Shown here: positions 7,571 to 13,402 of the stretch, in pieces
Layout: each line of letters starts with the position of its first letter
Numbering within the stretch: position 1 is the first letter of the stretch
Source of the DNA: Euperipatoides rowelli
Taxonomy: Eukaryota > Onychophora > Udeonychophora > Euonychophora > Peripatopsidae
DNA: 13,402 bases
NCBI GenBank assembly: GCA_003024985.2
Contig: PXIH01S0001868.1
Direction: 5' to 3' (one strand)
Notes under the pieces: generated by a model
The model's database searches: none
The model's input: the letters and a program-made list of their open reading frames with translations, nothing else
Told to the model about the DNA's origin: nothing
Position numbers and translations under genes: made by a program

Positions 7571-7850
7571 GTCCTGACTTGATTGTTCAGTTGGTAGCGA
7601 TACTGGCTGTTATCAAGTCGAGGCCAAATGCTGTGAATAACACTGTGCCAGCTGAGACGGTTATGAAACAGTTTTTTTTCCCTGGCTTAAAACATCTTAA
7701 GGGTTTTTTACTCACTACGCCCCCCCCCCCCCGGCGCTTTACGGACCTGTAGTAGTCTAATTAGTAATTTAAAAATTATTGAATAATTAATGAATTAACA
7801 TCTCATAAAATGAATTTCTAGTTGATGGGAAATTTATTTTAAAAAAATCT
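7571..7850 (+). mobile_element. tRNA-derived SINE, copy 1 (plus strand)
   Basis: The head reads GTCCTGACTTGATTGTTCAG then TTGGTAGCGATACTGG, a degenerate RNA polymerase III box A; box B is decayed in this copy. The body and tail (AACATCTTAAGGGTTTTTTACTCA..., then AATTAATGAATTAACATCTCA and AATTTATTTT) match copy 2 at 12902-13185 in the opposite orientation. A run of 13 C (7720-7732) is inserted where copy 2 has GCCGCCTGC. I find no clear target duplication here, so the 3' limit is approximate. Older than copy 2, judging by its mutated boxes. Confidence 0.78.
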
Positions 7851-7940
7851 AATAAAACCTTACAAAGGAAGAAAAGATTTTTAAAATATTTATTGCAGCT
7901 ATAAAAAATTAGAATAATAGTGCATTGAAACTGTTTAATA

Positions 7941-8840
7941 TTGCCACATCAACTGTCGAATAGGGTGATAATATACAATTACATTAGGAAGAATATTGTC
8001 AATAATGCTAAATTGAAAGGTATATTGGAATGGGGTAGAGTATGGAAAGATGCAATTATAAAGATGTGGGATGGGGTGTATAAAGAGGCGATGGGTATAA
8101 TGGGATATTTAGAGAAGGTTAGGTATAGTAATTATTAAAAGATTATTATGAATAGGCAAACACTATTTGTTAATTATAGAAATAAACAGACTAATTTGGG
8201 ATTTATAAAAGGGTTATGCATTATAGGATGATTTATAAAGACTTCATTGTTAAACATGTATTGGGTGTTATACTGACAAAGGCACAAATGTATAGATAAT
8301 GGGGGAGGGGTGATGGGGAGGGGAGGGTATGTGTGTATTTAATTGTAATATGGTCGAAAATGCCACACATTTATTTTAGGAATGTAAGATGATGAGTGAT
8401 TTGAGAGATAATGTGTTCAAAGTGATGAGATATAAATATAATATAGATGATGGGATAAGAAATAAAGATGTTACTAAATTTCTCAAGAGAATGTGGAAGT
8501 ATACATATAGCTTATTTTTTGCAATCTGGAAGACCAGATGCGATGTCATATATGGTAATAAGGATAGTGTGGGGAGTGTGAGGAGGGCCAAGATATATCT
8601 AAGGATGATATATATAATAGATATATGTTTGGGTTAATTAATAACATGTTTTATAGTTTATGGGATCCATCTGTTGTCTGAAATGTAATTGATGTCAATA
8701 TATTAAGTATTGTTGTGATGATAATGTTTTTTGCTATAGACCTTTGTAAGGATCTGCAGAGAAGCAACTGCGATTCTTTTATGCTGACATTTATTAGGTG
8801 ATACCTATAATGATTTCAATCTTAATAAAGATATAAAAAA
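7941..8840 (+). pseudogene. LINE (non-LTR retrotransposon) ORF2 3' end, fragment A
   Basis: The best-supported part is 8349-8637. NATHLF-stop-ECKMMSDL continues into an 82-codon open frame including FAIWKTRCDVIYGNKDS. This is the pattern of the C-terminal region of non-LTR ORF2 proteins: 'E(T/N)..HLFLEC', then an 'aiW..Rc...fg' stretch. Just upstream, GVILTKAQMYR (about 8258-8290) fits the preceding segment, interrupted by a stop and a G-rich run (8300-8330). The open frame at 7941-8138 is in the right place and strand but only weakly similar. The 3' end carries AATAAAGATATA followed by an A run at 8822-8842, consistent with a LINE tail. Broken and 5'-truncated. Clade uncertain. Confidence 0.6.
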
Positions 8841-8930
8841 AAAGGTGGGTCACAGCTCATTAGTATATCTATATTGAACAAAATTATGGTTCTTAAATAA
8901 AAAAAATATGGTTCTAAGTATGTAGCAAAA

Positions 8931-9851
8931 ATGTTTTCCAGATCTGAAATCTTTAAAATAATTTATAAATTGCCAGCTTCTATAAAAGATAATCTATTTG
9001 TAGCTTGGGTGAAAATTGCAAAGGGAATGGAACAGGAGTTGATGCAGGGGAAAAAAATTTCGTATAGGGAATGGTTAAATAAATCATTAAAGGATGATGA
9101 GAAATTTGGTCAATATAGAAATAAATTTGTTAATCTAAAATTTTTTAAAACTTTTCACTTGAAACAGACCATGGCGAACTTCATTTATAAATATAGATGG
9201 TGATGATGTAGTTTACTGTAGATAGGTGTTTTTTTTTTTTTTGTAAAAATGGAGCCAGAGACCTGGTAACATTTATTTCTTGAATGTATTGTTATACAAA
9301 ATGTAGTTAGAGCCTATTGGATGATGTTAGAAGTAAAATATAAAATTTCTTCTTTTAGAAAAGGTCGTGACCTTGCATTGATCCCAAAGAAAATTCGAAG
9401 TATTGCATAATAATTTTGTTTTCAGTATGGAAAAAAAAAAGATGTTCCATTTGTTTTCAGAGTGATGAAAAGAGGACTCTTAAGGAAATCATTAATACTG
9501 AGCTAGTGAAAGTCTATTCTAGAGATTTGTGGCATTTGACAGAGGAGCAAGTTTCATCCCTCTGGGATCAAAAATTACTTTTGTTGTAGTATTTTGATAT
9601 TTTAGGTTTTAATAACCCACTTCCCTCCTAGTTTTAATCAGGTAGGGATTAATCCTAAAAGTCTATGAAGCTTCTATCGAAGTATACATCAGAAGATAAT
9701 CTGACTATATTTTCCTTGTTCTTTTGTTTCCTTTTGGGGAATTAATCGAAGATTGTTGGTAATACTAATGAATAATTATGTATGATTCCTCACTGAAAAT
9801 AATGTATTGATTTTATTTTTTATAAATAAAAAAAAAAAAATAAATAAATAA
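8931..9851 (+). pseudogene. LINE (non-LTR retrotransposon) ORF2 3' end, fragment B
   Basis: An open frame from 8931 to 9203 (90 codons, beginning MFSRSEIFKIIYKLPASIKD) is followed, after a poly-T run near 9229, by ETW-stop-HLFLECIVIQNVVRAYW (about 9258-9320) and then SSFRKGRDLALIPKKIRSIA. The HLFLEC box again marks the C-terminal part of a LINE ORF2. Frame continuity is lost near 9405, and later sequence is 3' untranslated. The copy ends in a long A run and AAATAAATAAATAAA (9818-9852). It has the same orientation and order as fragment A but a different sequence, so it is a separate insertion or a related family. 5'-truncated, as is usual for LINE copies. Confidence 0.6.
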
Positions 9852-10187
9852 ATTTCACATCCAGTATAGTTAATTATGATAATTGGCAATATGTTGATCT
9901 ATTTTTACAGTTGAAAAAGCCATTCTAGACCATCGAATGTTTTTACTATTACCAAGATATCAGCTTTAGATGATTTTCTTGATCCCTCGTTAATATTTCA
10001 TATTATATAACAAAAAAATATGATAAAATAAATGTGCAAAAATAAATATCAATTTAAAACAATATAGGATCAACAAATTTAAATAAAGCAAGCAAATGCT
10101 AGATCATTAAATGCTCAAAATAATTACTAAGCTCCAAATGATAAAAATGTGCCAAATAAATTAACTGAGGAATAAATACAGTATTTA
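9852..10187. other. AT-rich sequence before the second piggyBac
   Basis: I see no coding homology or clear repeat structure between the LINE tail and the TTAA at 10188. Many AATAAA-like words occur, as expected from composition. Confidence 0.5.
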
Positions 10188-10222
10188 TTAACCTTAGTAA
10201 TGCCCTCGGGTCACTATGACCC
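10188..10222 (+). repeat. piggyBac TTAA target site and left terminal inverted repeat
   Basis: TTAA at 10188-10191 is followed by CCTTAGTAATGCCCTCGGGT and then CACTATGACCC. The end CCTT..., the CCCTCGGGTCA core and the internal palindrome GGGTCA-CTA-TGACCC (10208-10222) are typical of piggyBac-like left ends. A degenerate second copy, GGTCATACTAGACCC, lies at 10386-10400. The matching right end is not in the window. Confidence 0.75.
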
Positions 10223-11220
10223 TGTTGCATGTTTTATGTTTCATTTCCGAGTTAATATTTTTTTTGGCAGGATGAAAAATTAAGAGTTCCTGTACCTTGT
10301 GATAGTAATCATAGTGTTTTAGTGAATTTTTATTTAATCCTTGTTTTGTACCTAAAAAATGCATTTACTCCATTAGTGAAATTCAGGTCATACTAGACCC
10401 ATATGTATTTACAATGGATTTTCTTCTGCATGACAATGATGAAGAAAGTGAAGAAATTTCATAAATTAGTGTTAACATAGAAGATGACCCTGTTACTGCA
10501 CATTGTTGGATGAAAGTGTTGGCTAAACATTGCAGTTCTGTCACCAAGGCAGGAAAGATTAGAAAGAGGAAGAGGAAAGGAAGAATACAGAATCAATCTG
10601 TATATGATGTAAATTTTTATCTGATCAATACATTTCTAAGGACAATAGCATTATTTGGAGAAAATTACTTTCAATCAAAATAATAAAACTGGTCTGCAAA
10701 ATATAATAAATATTACTCTAGGACCAATTCTTCATGCTACATCTTGTATTACAGACATTAAATCTTCATTCATACTTTTACTTCCCCCTTTTGTCTAAAA
10801 TATAATCATCCGAATGAGTAATATAGAAGGGTGTTGTGGAAATAATTTTGATCTGTTAGACTTTCATGCTTACATTGTATTTTTATCCCATGGTGAAGTT
10901 ACCGTCAGTCTCTGGGATAAAGAAGATGGCAGGGCTTACTTTCGGGCAACTATGTCTCTAAAAAAATATCACATGATATCAAGAGTTTATCAATTGCGTG
11001 AGAACAGAGAGAGAAGAGCAGCAGATAAATTGGCAGCAATAAGGAGAGTTTGGGATAACTGGTAAGAAAACCTGTCTAAACTTTATAATCCAGCATCCAA
11101 TGTAACCATTGATGAGCAACTAGTTCATTTCAGAGGTCGTTGCCCATTTAGACATTATATTTCTAGCAAGCCAACAAGTATGGCAAAAAAAAATATGGGT
11201 TGCTTGCGATTCAGCTACAG
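10192..11220 (+). mobile_element. piggyBac (PGBD4-like) transposon, 5' half only
   Basis: This DNA transposon fragment runs from its left terminal repeat through about half the transposase gene. Recognisable homology stops abruptly after the CDSAT box near 11220. No right terminal repeat or second TTAA in a fitting context was found downstream, so the 3' half was deleted or replaced. Its terminal sequence and transposase style differ from the other piggyBac remnants here (4256-4745, 6652-7003), so it represents a second lineage. Confidence 0.78.
10414..11220 (+). pseudogene. piggyBac (PGBD4-like) transposase, truncated and broken
   Basis: The frame starts at an ATG at 10414 (MDFLLHDNDEESEEIS) and meets a stop at 10462-10464. 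It continues with a basic stretch (KIRKRKRKGR) and, after more damage, an 83-codon open frame at 10814-11065 with LWDKEDGRAYFRATMSLKKY and DKLAAIRRVWDNW. These match the piggyBac '...LW....g...fr..MS..ry..i.r..r' and 'DKLaaiR.vwd.w' blocks. Past a stop the same frame gives YNPASNVTIDEQLVHFRGRC, PFRHYISSKP; the Asp of VTIDEQL (codon 11111-11113) is the expected first catalytic residue. A frameshift in an A run (about 11184) then leads to KIWVACDSAT, where homology ends. The second and third catalytic Asp residues are missing, so it cannot be active. Confidence 0.88.
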
Positions 11221-11599
11221 CTTAAGTTTCTTCTCTTTAAAAAAACAAAACAGCCTAAGTTTCTTTGTAAATCACATATGTTTTGCCCCAGTTGTGCCAA
11301 CATAAAATATATATAACCAAAAATAGAAGAAAGCCATAGTTCCGCCATTATAGGCTTGTTTGAGACATCTGAAATAAAATTAACCAAAAAAGAAAATATT
11401 TGTTTTTCTCCATATTTATATCCCACAATGTATAAATTAATATTTAAAATGGTACATTGTATTAAAAATATGATCCAATTTCATCATGTAGTTAAACATA
11501 TTTATATTTAAATCAAAATGTAATTTTTTCAGATGTATTTAACAAGTAAAAACGTAACGACGCAATGATGACTCGAAGAACAAAAATGTTTGTAAAAAT
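11221..11599. other. AT-rich spacer between the piggyBac and LINE remnants
   Basis: No coding similarity seen. A minus-strand open frame at 11211-11426 has no recognisable domain. The words CTTAAGTTTCTT and CCTAAGTTTCTT recur about 30 bases apart at 11220-11265, a small local duplication next to the piggyBac breakpoint. Confidence 0.5.
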
Positions 11600-12815
11600 T
11601 AGGGTAATAGGAAGGTTAAAACAATCATGAATAAAATTCCAGCCTACATAATCTTTTGCACATTTAAACTCTTCTCCATTGCATCAATATTATTCCACAT
11701 GATTGTTCTATTAACAATTGCATGTCTTTCCTGAAAAATCTGCCCAATATGCTATTATGAACACCATTAAATCCAAATCCTTTTTTAATTTTCCCGTACC
11801 TATATAAATTACATATGACTTTTCTGTATTTATCTGTGCCCCAGAAGCTTCACAAAATGACTTTAATATTCGTAAAGCCATTCTTACATCACTTGATCTT
11901 TTGCAAAAAATCAATATATCATAATATGCAACTACCTTTATTTTTTTGTTCCATTCCTTCTATCTTCACAACTTGCAGAAATATGTTAATAACTTGAACC
12001 AATTCAATGAAATATAACCCAAATAACATCAAACTTAGTGGTGAATCCTGGAGAATTTCATTTATCACGCTAAAATGTTCACCAAATTTATTCTGTACTA
12101 GAATTCTGCATGTATTTTTACCAATCACTCTGTGAATAGATCTGGTAGTCTTATTGGTTCCACAATATTTATACAAAAATCTCACCAGATACTCTATATG
12201 AACATAATCAAATGCTTTACTCAAATCTACTCTCAGAAGCAAAACACGTTGATTTTGAAGCTGTTTCTTCTTACTGGACACCAGTTGATGTAGCCATAAT
12301 GCCTGACTTATACCTCTGCCTCTTAATGATGTAATCTCACATGGTATCATTTCTATATCTTGCAAATAAATACTTTTTTTGCTTAATATAATCAATAGTT
12401 AAAGGTGAAATCCATTTATTACACACTTTTTATTTTTTCTATTTATTAATACTTTTTTTTACATTTTACTTAATAATCCCTTCAACCAAATCCACCAATG
12501 ATCTATAGTCATAATCCATCTGTCCAGGCAAATTAAAACTATCAGTCAAGTCCAACATTGCCAGTGATGTATTTGTTCTACGAAATTGGCATTTTTGAAG
12601 TCATAAAACCACATACCATTATCATTCTCTAATGAATTAGGCCTATGTCTATTGCCAATGTGACAACGCACAACCACATGGTCACTCTTAGCAATAGGTT
12701 CATCATAATAAATATTGTCAAAAATTTCCACCTGTGAAGTGAAAATTAGATCCATTAATGGTGATTGCTCTCCCCGCCATCTGGTGTTAACATTTATCAG
12801 TTGAAAAAGAAGGGA
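11600..12815 (-). pseudogene. LINE (CR1-like) endonuclease/reverse transcriptase remnant
   Basis: Read on the minus strand. From about 12815 the C-terminal part of an APE-type endonuclease is visible: NTRWRGEQSPLMDLIFTSQV, then AKSDHVVVRCHI, with the SDH box and the 'TR.RG...LDLIFT' block typical of CR1/jockey-type LINEs. After a gap (12396-12545) where expected linker sequence is missing, a frame at 11919-12395 gives reverse transcriptase motifs: SLRGRGISQALWLHQLV, LLLRVDLSKAFDYVHIEYL (first catalytic Asp region) and a decayed 'QGSPLS' block (LQDSPLSLMLF). After a frameshift, VVAYYDILIFCKRSSDVR stands where A-Y-A-D-D is expected, and ASGAQINTEKS follows. Remnants continue to about 11600. The catalytic YADD box is lost and the copy is dead. 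The clade call rests on the endonuclease block. Confidence 0.8.
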
Positions 12816-12890
12816 TGTTAATGTAATTTTTAATATAATTATTTTAAGTAATCATATTAACAAAATAATATCTTTCAACCTAATTGGAAA

Positions 12891-13196
12891 ATTTCTTATT
12901 TATTTTTTATTTAAAAATAAATTTGCCATTATCAACGAGAAATTTATTTTCTGAGATGTTAATGTATTAATTATTCAAGAATTAAATTACTAATTAGTAC
13001 TATTACTAATTCTTAAAGAGCAGGCGGCATACTGAGTAAAAAACCCTGAGCAAGATGTTCTAAACCAGAGAAATAAACATTCCGTAACCGGCTCAGCTGG
13101 GAATCGAACCTGTGGTATTCCCAGCATATAACCACGACATGATGCATGCCAGCATCGCTACCGACTGAACCACCATGTCAGGACCATTTCTTATTT
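12891..13196 (-). mobile_element. tRNA-derived SINE, copy 2 (minus strand), with 11-bp target duplication
   Basis: The element proper is 12902-13185, flanked by exact ATTTCTTATTT repeats at 12891-12901 and 13186-13196. On the minus strand it begins GTCCTGACATGGTGGTTCAG then TCGGTAGCGATGCTGG (box A). About 55 bases later comes GGTTCGATTCC (box B), with the spacing and sequence of a tRNA promoter. The non-tRNA body and A/T-rich tail match copy 1 at 7571-7850. Intact boxes and an exact target duplication make it the younger copy. It inserted near the 5' break of the LINE remnant. It is a SINE rather than a real tRNA gene: no tRNA acceptor stem closes after box B. Confidence 0.85.
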
Positions 13197-13402
13197 GTTG
13201 TTTTCAGTCAATCTATGGATAAAATAAAGTTAAAAAAAATTTAAATACAATCAACTTCCATTTATGGAGAGATAAAGAAACTGAATTTCTACATATGATG
13301 CATAGTAAAAAATTGACATTAATATGGTTGAGTGGGGGCAAGAAGCATTTAACAGGCAAACATTATGGGTAAGAATATAACATAATACTGTAGCAGAAAA
13401 TA
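13197..13402. other. Right-edge sequence, unassigned
   Basis: A short plus-strand frame (about 13253-13370) reads HLWRDKETEFLHMMHSKKLT and then LIWLSGGKKHLTGKHYG before a stop. I do not recognise a family; it may be a TE coding scrap or chance. The sequence is cut by the window end. Confidence 0.3.

Noticed and set aside
8376-8591. 71-codon minus-strand open frame
   Set aside because: Antisense to the LINE fragment A coding frame, which has the HLF-EC context.
13076-13185. A genuine tRNA gene on the minus strand
   Set aside because: Box A and box B are good but there is no closing acceptor stem, and a second dispersed copy with a shared non-tRNA body and target duplication shows it is a SINE.
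1-13402. CRISPR array, phage, or bacterial defence system
   Set aside because: No regularly spaced repeats, no bacterial gene organisation; SINE, LINE and ADAMTS features are eukaryotic.

Overview
This is an AT-rich eukaryotic window. There is no operon-like gene packing, one long intact reading frame, and several kilobases of degraded transposable elements (TEs). One N (7308) and many poly-A/poly-T runs fit a draft animal assembly. An ADAMTS-type metalloprotease, piggyBac and CR1-like LINE remnants and a tRNA-headed SINE point to an invertebrate animal. Two ATAGATGGCGCT sites hint at an arthropod, but I cannot name the species.

Layout. At 137-2200 (minus) there is a single-exon, apparently intact ADAMTS-type secreted zinc metalloprotease of 687 aa, with a TATA-like box about 52 bp upstream of its ATG. 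The last part of its coding sequence is repeated exactly (95 bp) at 1-95, at the window edge. At 2987-4005 lies a 1,019-bp long-inverted-repeat (foldback) element with near-perfect 8-bp target duplications. Each arm carries the same exon-like segment ending in a GGTGAGT splice donor. About 330 bp downstream, a polypyrimidine tract and AG acceptor lead directly into the N-terminal part of a PGBD2/3-like piggyBac transposase (4256-4745). A matching central part of such a transposase lies at 6652-7003, beyond roughly 1.9 kb of AT-rich sequence that includes a possible small MITE (5436-5846).

From 7571 to 13185 the window is a TE graveyard. It holds two inverted copies of one tRNA-derived SINE (7571-7850 plus strand; 12902-13185 minus strand, with an 11-bp target duplication). 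Two LINE 3' ends lie on the plus strand (7941-8840 and 8931-9851). A second piggyBac of a different lineage keeps its TTAA target and left terminal repeat (10188-11220). A LINE endonuclease/reverse transcriptase remnant with a damaged YADD box lies on the minus strand (11600-12815).

Only the metalloprotease looks like a functional protein gene. Nothing here resembles a bacterial system. The points most worth following are the intronless metalloprotease with its duplicated tail, and the foldback element whose conserved donor sits upstream of a spliced-looking piggyBac exon.
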